64,000 nucleotides of DNA from Lysinibacillus sp. JNUCC-52 (GCF_015999545.1 NZ_CP065546.1:3504001-3568000), one strand, 5' to 3'; counted from the stretch's first letter, positions 46,587-55,684 are shown. Numbers and translations: made by a program. The notes: a model not told the origin generated them from the letters alone.

Positions 46587-48773
46587 ATGATTAAAGCTGA
46601 ATGGCTGAAAATCCTAAAAACAAGAAAAATGCTTGTTTCAATAATTGCCGTCCTATTTATCCCAGTCATGTATGCAGGCATGTTTTTATGGGCGTTTTGG
46701 GATCCATACGCAGGCATGTCTAATTTGCCAGTAGCAGTTGTCAATGAAGATAATGGAGCAGAAATGGATGATGTGAAGTTAGACTTAGGAGATACCTTGG
46801 TCGATAAACTCGTCGATAGTAAGCAATTTGACTTTATTGAAGTGTCAAAAGAAGAAGCAGAAAAAGGTTTAAATAGTAGAGACTATTACATGATCTTAGA
46901 AATACCAGCAAATTTCTCAGAACATGCGACGACTTTACTTGATGACAAACCTTCTAAGTTAGTGATGAACTATATCCCAAATGAAGGGTTGAACTTCCTA
47001 GGTGCGCAAATTGGTGAAACAGCAATGGATCGCATACGCGCAGAAGTAAATTCACAAGTTTCTGCTACATATGCAGAAAAATTATTTGATTCCATTGCAA
47101 CGCTTGGAGATGGCTTTACAGAAGCTGCTGACGGTTCAGTTAAGCTAGATGAAGGAGCACAAAAAGTAGCAAATGGAGCAAAAGATTTAAAAGGGTATTT
47201 AGAGCAGTTAGCTTCTAGCACAATCGAACTTTCTGATGGTACAGATAAAATTACAAAAGGTGCAGGGCAAGCAGCAACAGGTGCCAACGAACTGTCAACT
47301 GGTTTAGTTAAATTAGAAAATGGTACAGTTCAATTACAGCAAGGTGCACAGCAGGCAGCTGCAGGCGCAACAAATCTTGAACAAGGCTTATCTCAATACA
47401 CACAAGGTGTAGCTAAAGTAGAAGCAGGCCTTACAACATTAAATGAAAAACAACAGCAAATCGTTTCAGGTGCGGCATCAGTTGCTGAAAATGCTGGTAA
47501 AATAAACAGTTCAGCAAATCAATTATCGAATGGTTCTGCACAAGTAGAAGCAGGTATTACAGCACTATCTGAACAGTTGAAAAGTGCGATTGCATCTATG
47601 CCAGAGGAGCAAGCAGCAGCGTTAAAACAAACGTTAGCAGAGCTACAAGCAGGAAGTGCAAGTGTGCATAATGGATTAAATTCTTTAGCATCTGGTGCTG
47701 AACAGTTACAAGCTGGTGCAAGCCAAGTAAGTGGTGGTGCATCACAAATTGCAGCTGGTCAAAAAGATGTTTTAACTGGTGCAAATGCATTATCAGCAAA
47801 AAGCAATGAATTAGTTAAAGGTGCGCAAAGTCTACAAGCTGGTAATGCGACACTAGCTGATAAACTAGGTGAATTACATGCTGGTGTGAACACAGCTGTT
47901 ACAGGTTCAAAAACATTAGCTTCAGGATTAAATGATTTAGCTAGTGGTACGACAACATTGAACGAGGGCACATCAACGCTAGCTTCTAAATCTGGTGAGT
48001 TAGCTGAAGGGTCTGCAACACTTGCAGATGGTTCGACTGAACTTGCGGACGGTACTGCTACACTATCAGGCAAATTAGGTGAAGCGAGTGAAAAAGCAAA
48101 CGAAGTACATGCGAATGATGACACGTATGATATGGTAGGTAATCCAGTAGAAGTAGAAAAAGAATCAGTTAACCATGTTCCAAACTATGGTACAGGTTTT
48201 GCACCTTACTTTATTTCACTTGGATTATTTGTTGGGGCATTATTAATCTCGATTGTATTCCCACTTGTTGAACCAGCTATTCGTCCGAAAAATGGTGCAA
48301 CATGGTTTACAAGTAAAGTGACAGTGCTTGCATTTGTCGGTCTTGTTCAAGCTTTATTAACAGTAGCAATTGTAAAATGGGGCTTAGGTCTTGAAGTACA
48401 AAATTTAGGTTACTTTGTTCTAACAGCTTTAGTGACAAGCTATGTATTCTTAGCTTTAATTCAAATGTTAGTATCTATTTTCGGTGATCCAGGTCGCTTC
48501 ATAGCGATTGTTGTACTGATTTTACAACTTACAACAAGCGCGGGTACATTCCCACTTGAGCTTATTCCAGAACCATTACAAGTGTTCAATAAATTATTGC
48601 CAATGACTTATACTGTTCAAGCGTTTAAAGCAAGTATTTCAACAGGCGACATGTCATATTTATGGCAAAACTACGGCGTGTTATTTGGATACTTAATTGT
48701 GTTCTTAGCCATTACATTTGGTTATTTCATGCTATTACACACAAGACGTTACTCAAAAGTAGTAGAAGATTAA
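46587..48773 (+). CDS. yhgE: YhgE/Pip domain membrane protein
   Basis: A 728-residue protein. An N-terminal membrane segment (KMLVSIIAVLFIPVMYAGMF) is followed by the YhgE family block (LPVAVVNEDNGAEM...SRDYYMILEIP). The long extracellular region of degenerate repeats (SGAEQLQAGASQVSGGASQI type, about residues 170-510) is Ala/Gly/Ser-rich. The C-terminal ABC-2-type membrane domain has five helices (YFISLGLFVGALLISIVFPL onward). Relatives include Pip phage-infection proteins and the type VII secretion-linked YukE neighbour YueB; export or surface function is inferred. AGGAGTGAGAG before ATG. Confidence 0.9.
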   Translation: MIKAEWLKILKTRKMLVSIIAVLFIPVMYAGMFLWAFWDPYAGMSNLPVAVVNEDNGAEMDDVKLDLGDTLVDKLVDSKQFDFIEVSKEEAEKGLNSRDYYMILEIPANFSEHATTLLDDKPSKLVMNYIPNEGLNFLGAQIGETAMDRIRAEVNSQVSATYAEKLFDSIATLGDGFTEAADGSVKLDEGAQKVANGAKDLKGYLEQLASSTIELSDGTDKITKGAGQAATGANELSTGLVKLENGTVQLQQGAQQAAAGATNLEQGLSQYTQGVAKVEAGLTTLNEKQQQIVSGAASVAENAGKINSSANQLSNGSAQVEAGITALSEQLKSAIASMPEEQAAALKQTLAELQAGSASVHNGLNSLASGAEQLQAGASQVSGGASQIAAGQKDVLTGANALSAKSNELVKGAQSLQAGNATLADKLGELHAGVNTAVTGSKTLASGLNDLASGTTTLNEGTSTLASKSGELAEGSATLADGSTELADGTATLSGKLGEASEKANEVHANDDTYDMVGNPVEVEKESVNHVPNYGTGFAPYFISLGLFVGALLISIVFPLVEPAIRPKNGATWFTSKVTVLAFVGLVQALLTVAIVKWGLGLEVQNLGYFVLTALVTSYVFLALIQMLVSIFGDPGRFIAIVVLILQLTTSAGTFPLELIPEPLQVFNKLLPMTYTVQAFKASISTGDMSYLWQNYGVLFGYLIVFLAITFGYFMLLHTRRYSKVVED

Positions 48774-48783
48774 ACAAATTTGT

Positions 48784-48814
48784 ACACCCACCATTTACTT
48801 GGTGGGTGTTTTTT
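48784..48814 (+). terminator. terminator of yhgE
   Basis: ACACCCACCA at 48784-48793 pairs with TGGTGGGTGT at 48800-48809, followed by a T run. Confidence 0.88.
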
Positions 48815-48820
48815 AGTGCC

Positions 48821-48842
48821 AAATTGTTTTAGTGCCTGACAC
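48821..48842 (+). repeat. family A short repeat, copy 5
   Basis: AAATTGTTTTAGTGCCTGAC then AC, followed directly by GCAAACAATTA (an inverted half copy). A 3' half (TTAGTGCC) lies just to its left. Confidence 0.8.
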
Positions 48843-48884
48843 GCAAACAATTAGTCGCCTAGCAAAAGTATCGGCTCCTAAAAC

Positions 48885-48996
48885 GTAAAAATCCACTTCG
48901 CTTTCCGCGGGCATTGTGTAAGCCGCAACCCTCGCTAACGCGCGGTTGCGTCTTGCAACTAGTGCTGTTCCCGCAGGAGTCAACGTGGATTTTTAC
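48885..48996. repeat. family B intergenic hairpin repeat, copy 5
   Basis: Terminal arms GTAAAAATCCAC (48885-48896) and GTGGATTTTTAC (48985-48996) are perfect and identical to copy 2. Inside are CGCTTTCCGCGGGC, CCGCAACCCTCGCTAACGCG and TTCCCGCAGGAGTC. Family A copies lie on both sides, within the 445-base gap after yhgE. Confidence 0.87.
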
Positions 48997-49005
48997 TAGC
49001 AAATG

Positions 49006-49067
49006 AAATTGTATGAGTGCCTGACACCCGTCCTCAGTGGGAAGAGTGTCAGGCACTCATACAATTT
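49006..49067. repeat. family A head-to-head pair forming a perfect hairpin (copies 6 and 7)
   Basis: Arms 49006-49027 and 49046-49067 are exact reverse complements (22 bp, core TTGTATGAGTGCCTGACAC) around an 18-base spacer. Confidence 0.88.
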
Positions 49068-49074
49068 ACAAAGT

Positions 49075-49112
49075 AAAACAGCAGCTGATATGAGCGTATC
49101 AGCTGCTGTTTT
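49075..49112. terminator. hairpin terminator
   Basis: A perfect 16-bp stem AAAACAGCAGCTGATA / TATCAGCTGCTGTTTT with loop TGAGCG. It could serve transcription entering from either side, including yhfH on the minus strand. Confidence 0.75.
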
Positions 49113-49218
49113 GTGTAAGTGTAAGAGATTTAATTAATGGTTCACCATAAATGTATGATGAGGGGTGTCATTATTAGTTCGTGTGGGGCACGAAATGACT
49201 TACAGAATAGGCAAATGC

Positions 49219-49344
49219 TTATAGGCAGTTACATTTTTCACAAGTGTTGCTGTAGCATTCGCTTTGTTCTTCGATCTTTTCACCGCATTCTGTGCATTGT
49301 TTTGCAGGTAAGTTCTTGAAAAATTCAACTACGTTTTCTAACAT
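49219..49344 (-). CDS. yhfH: YhfH-family small zinc-ribbon-like protein
   Basis: A 41-residue protein: MLENVVEFFKNLPAKQCTEC followed by GEKIEEQSECYSNTCEKCNCL. The CxxC (QCTEC) and later CEKC resemble a small treble-clef or zinc ribbon; function unknown. It matches what I recall of B. subtilis YhfH, which also lies near lplJ. AAGGAGGAG lies five bases before the ATG at 49344; longer upstream starts have no site. It ends in Cys-Asn-Cys-Leu, slightly different from the family tail I remember. Confidence 0.78.
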   Translation of the reverse strand: MLENVVEFFKNLPAKQCTECGEKIEEQSECYSNTCEKCNCL

Positions 49345-49486
49345 TGTGGACTCCTCCTTTAAGTTCATCTGTACTATTACTGTTTTATTATTTTCTAGTG
49401 TATTATAACAGATGCGTTTCGTCAACACAAAATGCCTAATTTACGTTAAAATAATATATGGATATTTTGTGAAGGAGGAAACGATT

Positions 49487-50479
49487 ATGATTTTCGTTGA
49501 TAATAAAGGGATCCATGATCCACGCATTAACCTTGCCATTGAGGAGTATTTATTAAAAACAATGGACGTTGAGAAGGAGCCAGTGCTGTTATTTTACATA
49601 AATCAGCCATCCATCATTATTGGAAAGAACCAAAATACAATTGAAGAAATTAATACAGATTATGTTGAGGACAATGGTATTATCGTTGTGCGCCGTCTCT
49701 CTGGTGGAGGTGCGGTGTATCATGATCTCGGAAACCTAAACTTTAGTTTTATTACAAACGACGATGGCGATAGCTTTATGAATTATAAAAAGTTCACTCA
49801 GCCAGTTGTAGATGCACTTGCAAAAATGGGCGTGAACGCTGAGCTGTCAGGTCGTAATGATATTTTGGCAGAAGGGCGTAAAGTATCTGGGAACGCACAG
49901 TTTTCTACTAAAGGCCGTATGTTTAGTCACGGGACATTAATGTTTGATACAGAAATTGATGCGGTTGTATCTGCGTTGAAAGTAAAGAAAGATAAAATTG
50001 AATCAAAAGGCATTAAGTCGATTCGTTCACGCGTAGCCAATATTTCGGAATTTTTAAAGGACAAAATGACGGTGGAAGAATTCCGCCTAGAAATTTTAAA
50101 GTCCATTTTCGGTGGTGAAGAAAATATTCGCTATTATGAACTAACTGACGAAGATTGGGCGAATATTCATAAATTATCCGCTGAACGCTATCAAACATGG
50201 GAGTGGAATTACGGTAAATCTCCACGCTTTAATATTCAAAAAACACATCGCTTCCCTTCAGGTGGGATTGATATACGTCTAGAGGTGAAAAATGGTGTGA
50301 TTGAAGAAGCACATATTTTTGGTGATTTCTTTGGTGTGGGCGATATGGCTGATGTAGAACAACGTCTAGTTGGGACAAACTATGACCGTGCTGCTATCGC
50401 AAATGCGCTCGTAGATATCAACATTCCAACATACTTTGGTGGCGTATCGACAGAAGAGTTTCTACAATTAATTTATTAA
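49487..50479 (+). CDS. lplJ: lipoate-protein ligase LplJ
   Basis: A 330-residue LplA-type ligase: IFVDNKGIHDPRINLAIEEY, the substrate-binding RRLSGGGAVYHDLGNLNFSF (about 70-89), SGRNDILAEGRKVSGNAQF, with the conserved Lys in RKVSGNAQ. A C-terminal accessory domain follows. It activates lipoate with ATP and attaches it to GcvH and E2 subunits. AAGGAGG is eight bases before the ATG at 49487; the frame is open upstream without a ribosome site. Confidence 0.94.
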   Translation: MIFVDNKGIHDPRINLAIEEYLLKTMDVEKEPVLLFYINQPSIIIGKNQNTIEEINTDYVEDNGIIVVRRLSGGGAVYHDLGNLNFSFITNDDGDSFMNYKKFTQPVVDALAKMGVNAELSGRNDILAEGRKVSGNAQFSTKGRMFSHGTLMFDTEIDAVVSALKVKKDKIESKGIKSIRSRVANISEFLKDKMTVEEFRLEILKSIFGGEENIRYYELTDEDWANIHKLSAERYQTWEWNYGKSPRFNIQKTHRFPSGGIDIRLEVKNGVIEEAHIFGDFFGVGDMADVEQRLVGTNYDRAAIANALVDINIPTYFGGVSTEEFLQLIY

Positions 50480-50640
50480 CAGTAGATAAAAAAATAGCTG
50501 GCAAATGCCTTTCGATAACAAAGATATTTTTAGCCTATACTAAGACGATAGATTGGTTATGCTACTGGAAACATTTTGAGTCGAAACATGCTAAACACCC
50601 TAGTAAGGGAAATTCGAAGCTACTTCTGTAATCACAGTAG

Positions 50641-50678
50641 AAAAGGGCACGCGCAATTATGGCGCGTAGCCTTTTTTT
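50641..50678 (+). terminator. terminator downstream of lplJ
   Basis: GGGCACGCGC at 50645-50654 pairs with GCGCGTAGCC at 50662-50671 (small bulge), then a seven-base T run. The 160 bases before it also contain a CTACT...AGTAG hairpin, so it could instead belong to a leader of the Bce-type operon. Confidence 0.7.
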
Positions 50679-50709
50679 GGTACAATATACGATAGAAAGG
50701 AGTGTCGGT

Positions 50710-51414
50710 ATGGAGAAGCATCGAATATTTATTGTCGAGGATGATGTGAAGATTGCATCATTGCTTGCAGAAACATTAAGAAAATATCAATACGAAGTGG
50801 AAACAATTCAAGAATTTGACCATTTAATCGAAGAGTTTACAACTTTTAATCCACATATGGTATTGCTTGATATAAATTTACCAGCGTATGACGGCTATTA
50901 CTGGTGTCGTCAATTACGTCAACATACAACATGTCCAATCATTTTCATTTCAGCGCGATCTGGAGAAATGGATCAAATTTTTGCGCTTGAAAATGGGGGT
51001 GACGATTTTATTACTAAGCCATTCAATTATGAAATTGTTTTGGCTAAAATCCGTAGTCACTTGCGTCGGACATATGGCGAATATGCAGCTAGGCAAGAAG
51101 AACGGACAATTAAGCAAGGGCAGCTTGTATTGCATCTAGAACGTATGGAGTTGCATAAAAATGACTTAGAAATTCCATTACAGAAAAAAGAATGTATTAT
51201 TTTAGAATTATTAATGGGCCATGCACCAAAAGTAGTGGCGCGCGAGCAACTGTTAGAGGAACTTTGGGACGATCAGGCATTTGTCGATGAAAATACATTG
51301 AATGTTAATATGACGCGTGTACGTAAAAAGCTAGCGGATTATAATATTTCATCATCAATTGAGACAGTCCGTGGTGCAGGTTATCGCTTTATTTTAAGTG
51401 CAGGTGAGCTGTAA
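50710..51414 (+). CDS. BceR-type response regulator
   Basis: A 234-residue OmpR-family regulator: RIFIVEDDVKIASLLAETL, phospho-acceptor Asp54 in MVLLDINLPAYDGY, and FITKPFNYEIVLAKI. The C-terminal winged helix contains ENTLNVNMTRVRKKLADY and GAGYRF. The sequence style (DGYYWCRQLRQ) is that of BceR/YtsA regulators responding to peptide antibiotics. GAAAGGAGTG lies before the ATG at 50710. The kinase gene begins at the base after its stop. Confidence 0.9.
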   Translation: MEKHRIFIVEDDVKIASLLAETLRKYQYEVETIQEFDHLIEEFTTFNPHMVLLDINLPAYDGYYWCRQLRQHTTCPIIFISARSGEMDQIFALENGGDDFITKPFNYEIVLAKIRSHLRRTYGEYAARQEERTIKQGQLVLHLERMELHKNDLEIPLQKKECIILELLMGHAPKVVAREQLLEELWDDQAFVDENTLNVNMTRVRKKLADYNISSSIETVRGAGYRFILSAGEL

Positions 51415-52398
51415 ATGGGCTGGAAACTATTTTTGCGGGATTATGCAACATTTTTTATATTTCAGCTAATATTAGTTGGTTTTATTATGGTGTTGTATTG
51501 GCTCGATGGCTTCCGTAACGTTGATACTGCCATTTACTCTGTAAGTATTAGTTTGGTATTGCTATGCTCTTTTCTACTTATTCGTTATTTAATGCGTCAA
51601 AGCTATTTGAGCAAAATACTGCATCTTCCAAAGTCTATGGAGGACGTGCTTCAAAAAAATGCTAAGACACCAGAAGCGATGCAAGTGGAAAAGTATATGC
51701 ATGAATTGTATCGTCTTTATCAGCATGAGCTACATTCGTTGTATGCTAGCCAAAAGCGACACGATCAATTTATGAATCAATGGGTACACCAAATGAAAAC
51801 GCCTATTTCCGTTATCGAGATGCTATTACAGGATGAGCGTCCTCTCGATAAAAAGAATGTTCAAGAGGAAATCGATCGCTTACGAAGAGGATTGGATATG
51901 GTGCTTGTCAATGCACGACTCGAAAACTTTGAAGAGGATATGCAAGTAGAACAAATACCGTTAAAATCGATTGTCACTGCAACTGTTAATGAAAATAAAC
52001 GTTTATTTATAACGAATAGAGTTTTCCCAGAAATCCATATTGATGATGACATGATTGTAGCAAGTGATTCAAAATGGCTTCGCTTTATTATTGGGCAATT
52101 CGTAACAAATGCAGTGAAATATACGTTTGAAGAAAATAAAAAAATTGTGATGTCTGCCATTAAAAAGGATGATTATATTCAGTTAGCAATTTGTGATGAA
52201 GGTATTGGTATTCCAGCTTCTGACCTTTCACGCGTGACTAAAGCCTTTTTTACAGGTGAGAATGGACGTAAAACTGGGGAATCCACAGGTATGGGCTTAT
52301 ATTTAGCAAAGGAAATCTGTGAAAAACTAGGGCATCAATTAGACATTACATCTGAAGTAGGTAAAGGTACAATTGTCACCGTGACATTTACAAACTAG
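51415..52398 (+). CDS. BceS-type intramembrane-sensing histidine kinase
   Basis: A 327-residue kinase with only two N-terminal membrane helices (about 12-30 and 40-60) and almost no external loop, the mark of Bce-type kinases that sense through their transporter. DHp His125 lies in FMNQWVHQMKTPISVIEM; ATPase boxes are GQFVTNAVKYTFEEN, DEGIGIP and TGMGLYLAKEICEKLG. Signal is probably relayed from the BceAB-like transporter encoded downstream. Confidence 0.92.
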   Translation: MGWKLFLRDYATFFIFQLILVGFIMVLYWLDGFRNVDTAIYSVSISLVLLCSFLLIRYLMRQSYLSKILHLPKSMEDVLQKNAKTPEAMQVEKYMHELYRLYQHELHSLYASQKRHDQFMNQWVHQMKTPISVIEMLLQDERPLDKKNVQEEIDRLRRGLDMVLVNARLENFEEDMQVEQIPLKSIVTATVNENKRLFITNRVFPEIHIDDDMIVASDSKWLRFIIGQFVTNAVKYTFEENKKIVMSAIKKDDYIQLAICDEGIGIPASDLSRVTKAFFTGENGRKTGESTGMGLYLAKEICEKLGHQLDITSEVGKGTIVTVTFTN

Positions 52399-52410
52399 GG
52401 GGAGCAAAAA

Positions 52411-52842
52411 ATGGGAGAAGTACGTTTGGATGATTGGGTATTAAATATTGAATTAGAAAAGACGAAAAATTTGTATGACTTACAATTAGACGTTTGTGAC
52501 TGTTTGTTTTGTGAAAATTTTCGTCAGGCTAGCCTATTACTTCAGGATGAGGTAATGCATTTTTGCAATGCGCTTGGGCTAAACTTACATAAACCATGCC
52601 TACTTAATGCTTTGCCAGTAGAAGGTGAGCAAGTCATGTATAGTGGGCACTATTCAGTTTGTGGCGAAATCATTGAAGGTGAATTAGATGGTTGGGATAT
52701 GATCGTCGGGGAGCATTGCTTTAGTCTAGTTCAAGAAGAAGCGAACATACCTTCAGCTATTTTAGAGCCACAGTTTCAAATTGGCTTTGAGGTGGTATTT
52801 AAATGGCTATTACCAGAATCTATGGAATTAATCGAGAAATAA
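52411..52842 (+). CDS. uncharacterised CDCxxCxNF-motif protein within the Bce-type operon
   Basis: A 143-residue soluble protein. Near residues 27-36 is DVCDCLFCENFRQ, a tight cysteine cluster, followed by NALGLNLHKPCLLNALP and YSGHYSVCGEIIEGELDGWD. I recall unnamed Bacillota proteins with the same order CDCxxCxNF...LGxxxxKP...YxGxYxxxGxI, function unknown. No signal peptide or membrane helix. Inserted between kinase and ATPase with 12-base gaps and its own GGGGGAGC ribosome site, so it is clearly part of the operon. Metal or redox sensing is only a guess. Confidence 0.7.
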   Translation: MGEVRLDDWVLNIELEKTKNLYDLQLDVCDCLFCENFRQASLLLQDEVMHFCNALGLNLHKPCLLNALPVEGEQVMYSGHYSVCGEIIEGELDGWDMIVGEHCFSLVQEEANIPSAILEPQFQIGFEVVFKWLLPESMELIEK

Positions 52843-52854
52843 GGTGGATGAGGC

Positions 52855-53631
52855 ATGCCTATTTTACAAATAAATGATGTGACAAAAGTATATGAGGGAA
52901 AGGTTACACATCGTGCACTCAATCAATTAAGCTTTGAGGTTGAGGAAGGTGAGTTTTTAGCTGTAATGGGACCATCGGGAAGTGGTAAAACTACGTTACT
53001 AAATATAATTTCTACAATTGACGAACCAACAAGTGGCGAAATTATTTTAGACGGCATGAATCCTCATAAGCTAAATGCTACTGAACTAGCTTATTTTAGA
53101 AGAAGACAGCTTGGCTTTGTTTTTCAGGACTTTAATTTATTGCATATGCTTACTGTCGAGGAAAATATCGTGTTGCCATTAACGCTTGATCAGCAGCCAT
53201 TAGAAGTAATGGAAGCGCGTCTTGCAGGTATTATAGAGAAGCTTGATTTAGCTTCTTTCTTGCACAAGCGTCCAAATGAAATTTCAGGTGGACAAGCGCA
53301 AAGAACAGCGATAGGGCGAGCATTAATTCATAACCCAAGTCTTATTTTGGCAGATGAACCGACGGGGAATTTGGATTCGAATTCTTCTCGCGATGTACTT
53401 GAACTATTAACAAAAATTAATAAGGAAAAACAGACGACAATCGTGATGGTGACCCATGATCCGATTGCAGCAAGTTATTGTGATCGTGTGCTATTTATTA
53501 AGGACGGGGAATTTTTCAATGAAATTTATCGAGATGACCGACGTCAAATGTTTTTCCAACGTATTTTAAATGTATTGAGCTTACTAGGGGGAGGGCAAGT
53601 AGGTGACCTTTCGACAATTCGCTTACCGTAA
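52855..53631 (+). CDS. BceA-type ABC transporter ATP-binding protein
   Basis: A 258-residue ATPase: Walker A GPSGSGKTT (39-47), NISTIDEPTSGEIILDGMN, Q-loop VFQDFNLLHMLTVEEN, signature ISGGQAQRTAIGRALIHNP, Walker B LILADEPTGNLDS, switch VMVTHDP. It is of the MacB/LolD/BceA subgroup that works with peptide-antibiotic resistance permeases. Its 3' end overlaps the permease gene by 29 bases. Confidence 0.94.
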   Translation: MPILQINDVTKVYEGKVTHRALNQLSFEVEEGEFLAVMGPSGSGKTTLLNIISTIDEPTSGEIILDGMNPHKLNATELAYFRRRQLGFVFQDFNLLHMLTVEENIVLPLTLDQQPLEVMEARLAGIIEKLDLASFLHKRPNEISGGQAQRTAIGRALIHNPSLILADEPTGNLDSNSSRDVLELLTKINKEKQTTIVMVTHDPIAASYCDRVLFIKDGEFFNEIYRDDRRQMFFQRILNVLSLLGGGQVGDLSTIRLP

Positions 53632-55543
53632 TGTCGTACGGAATAGCCGTATATACGGAGCCTTTTTTATGGCAAGCTTTTTTTCAGTAGCCGTATTTTT
53701 TATCTATTCAATGTTAATGTTTCATCCAGATATTGAACGTGGCATTTTAGGAGAAGTATCGTTAGTCGGCATGATTGGCGCAGAAATCGTACTTGTTCTC
53801 TTCACCTTGTTCTTTTTATATTATTCCATGAGTGCTTTTTTAGAGGCGCGCTCACATGAGTTTGCGATTTTATTGCACCTTGGAATGGAAAAGCGACAAA
53901 TGAACAAGCTTGTCTTTTTAGAAACAATGATTATCGGTGCAGGCTCTATTATTGTGGGCATTATTTTTGGCTTTTCATTTTCAAAGTTTTTCTTCATGAT
54001 TGTTCGAGAAATATTGCATTTAGAGGATTTACCGCTTTATGTTTCTTGGCAACCTTTTTTACTTACTATTGGTGTTTTTACGAGTGCCTTTGTCGTTATT
54101 TCTATCATTAGCGTGTATTTTACACGTGAGAGAAAACTACGTGCTCTTATTAAGGGAAATGATTATATAAATAGCGAAACTAGCTTTTCAAAAGTTCGTG
54201 CAACATATGGCATTACTCTTATTTTAGCAACCTATGTGCTGGCATTTATCGTTTCTCATACAACAATGATTGGGCTTACGTTATTAATACCGTTTTTTGC
54301 AACTTTCGGAACTTACTATTTTTTTAGTGATTCAGTACCATTCATTTTACAAATTGCACGTGGTAAACGTAAATTTAATTGGCAGCGCTATCGCCTTCTC
54401 TCTTTAGCGGAACAAACACATATTATGAGGGATAATGTAAAAATGTTTTTCGTCGTAACGATGGTATCGACGTTAGCATTTTTATCTGTCGGAGTATTGG
54501 CTACGATGTCCTCCTACACGACACAATACGATCGATTAAATCCTTTAGGGCTTATTTATAAAGGAGATATCGATAACCCATATGAAGCTACGCACATCAA
54601 TTCCCTCCGTATCCAATTAGAGGAAAAGGGCTTATCCTACCATTTATCCCGCTTTGTAGTTGTAAAACAAACTTCCTCGTATACACATAATGAGGTTGAG
54701 GTATTCCGAGAATCAGATATGAATGTTTTATTATCCTCCTTTAACTATCCATTGATTAATTTAGAATCTGGAGAAGCGGTGTTCATACCATATTCGGAAG
54801 AGTCGTTAAAAAAGCTTAAAAATAAAGAAGTCAAAACAGTTTTAGAAGAAAACGAAATACCTATTACGATAGATAGTGTTTACCCTAAAATAGTATTCCC
54901 AGGATCAATAGTAAGTGTAAATTCAATTGTCATTAGCGATGAAGACTTTGTGAAGCTTGTGAAGCCAATTACGAGTAACGGTGCTGTGCAGCCAAGCTAC
55001 CATCTATTTACTTTTGATATTCCACAGTGGATGGAAACAAAGGAAATTGGTAAGGACATAATTGAAATGGCTTCAACCGAATATTTTAACAATATTAAGA
55101 AGGGCAAGCATAGCCCATTTTATTTTGAAAATGCAGGATTAAATTATTCTTATATACTAGCTACCTACTCATTATTTACATTAGTTGGTGTTTTAGTGGC
55201 GACTGTATTTTTGCTGGCGGCTGGTAGTTTCATTTACTTTAAACTGCATACTTCACTTGAGCGAGAGAAGCGGAAATTTGATGTCCTAAAACGTATGGGT
55301 TTAACAGATATAGAGTTGAAAAAGCTAGTCAATCGTCATTTGTTCCCACAATTTTTCTTACCTTGGAGTGTTGCTATGATGCACAGTGCCTTTGCCTTTT
55401 TTATGGTGCAAGGCATTTTAAAGGATATTGCTAATATTTCAATTGTTAAAGAAGTATTCTTTGCATTTGGTTTTTTCGTCCTTATTCAAGTCATTTACTT
55501 TTACTTAATCCGTTGGCGCTATATCTCACATATCCGTTCTTGA
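53603..55543 (+). CDS. BceB-type ABC transporter permease
   Basis: A 646-residue FtsX-like permease with about ten membrane helices in the BceB layout: one N-terminal helix (IYGAFFMASFFSVAVFFIYS), three around residues 50-180, four to six by about 300. A large external domain (about 310-520) is followed by a final group (YILATYSLFTLVGVLVATVF onward). The big external loop is the sensor and substrate region for peptide antibiotics such as bacitracin or lantibiotics; which one is unknown. GTG start at 53603 with GGGGAGGGC upstream inside the ATPase gene. Confidence 0.9.
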   Translation: MTFRQFAYRNVVRNSRIYGAFFMASFFSVAVFFIYSMLMFHPDIERGILGEVSLVGMIGAEIVLVLFTLFFLYYSMSAFLEARSHEFAILLHLGMEKRQMNKLVFLETMIIGAGSIIVGIIFGFSFSKFFFMIVREILHLEDLPLYVSWQPFLLTIGVFTSAFVVISIISVYFTRERKLRALIKGNDYINSETSFSKVRATYGITLILATYVLAFIVSHTTMIGLTLLIPFFATFGTYYFFSDSVPFILQIARGKRKFNWQRYRLLSLAEQTHIMRDNVKMFFVVTMVSTLAFLSVGVLATMSSYTTQYDRLNPLGLIYKGDIDNPYEATHINSLRIQLEEKGLSYHLSRFVVVKQTSSYTHNEVEVFRESDMNVLLSSFNYPLINLESGEAVFIPYSEESLKKLKNKEVKTVLEENEIPITIDSVYPKIVFPGSIVSVNSIVISDEDFVKLVKPITSNGAVQPSYHLFTFDIPQWMETKEIGKDIIEMASTEYFNNIKKGKHSPFYFENAGLNYSYILATYSLFTLVGVLVATVFLLAAGSFIYFKLHTSLEREKRKFDVLKRMGLTDIELKKLVNRHLFPQFFLPWSVAMMHSAFAFFMVQGILKDIANISIVKEVFFAFGFFVLIQVIYFYLIRWRYISHIRS

Positions 55544-55610
55544 AAATCTGTACAAAAGAGAAAAAAATGAATTTTTTGACGGTAATAATGACATGAAGTA
55601 AAAAGACTCA

Positions 55611-55639
55611 TTGTCTTTTAGATATATTTCTTATATAAT
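55611..55639 (+). promoter_or_regulatory. promoter of lcfB
   Basis: TTGTCT (55611-55616) and TATAAT (55634-55639), 17-base spacer. Confidence 0.7.
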
Positions 55640-55644
55640 ATTAC

Positions 55645-55658
55645 TGAATAACGATTCA
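55645..55658 (+). promoter_or_regulatory. palindrome at the lcfB transcription start
   Basis: TGAATaacgATTCA, arms five bases, lies a few bases after the -10 box, where a repressor could act. It resembles half of the FadR site TGAATGANTANTCATTCA but with a shorter centre, so identification as a FadR operator is weak. Confidence 0.3.
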
Positions 55659-55684
55659 TTTTATACGATAAGGGGATGGTGTAA

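Noticed and set aside
49137..49319. 60-codon plus-strand ORF antisense to yhfH
   Set aside because: Shadow of yhfH and its downstream region; no ribosome site.
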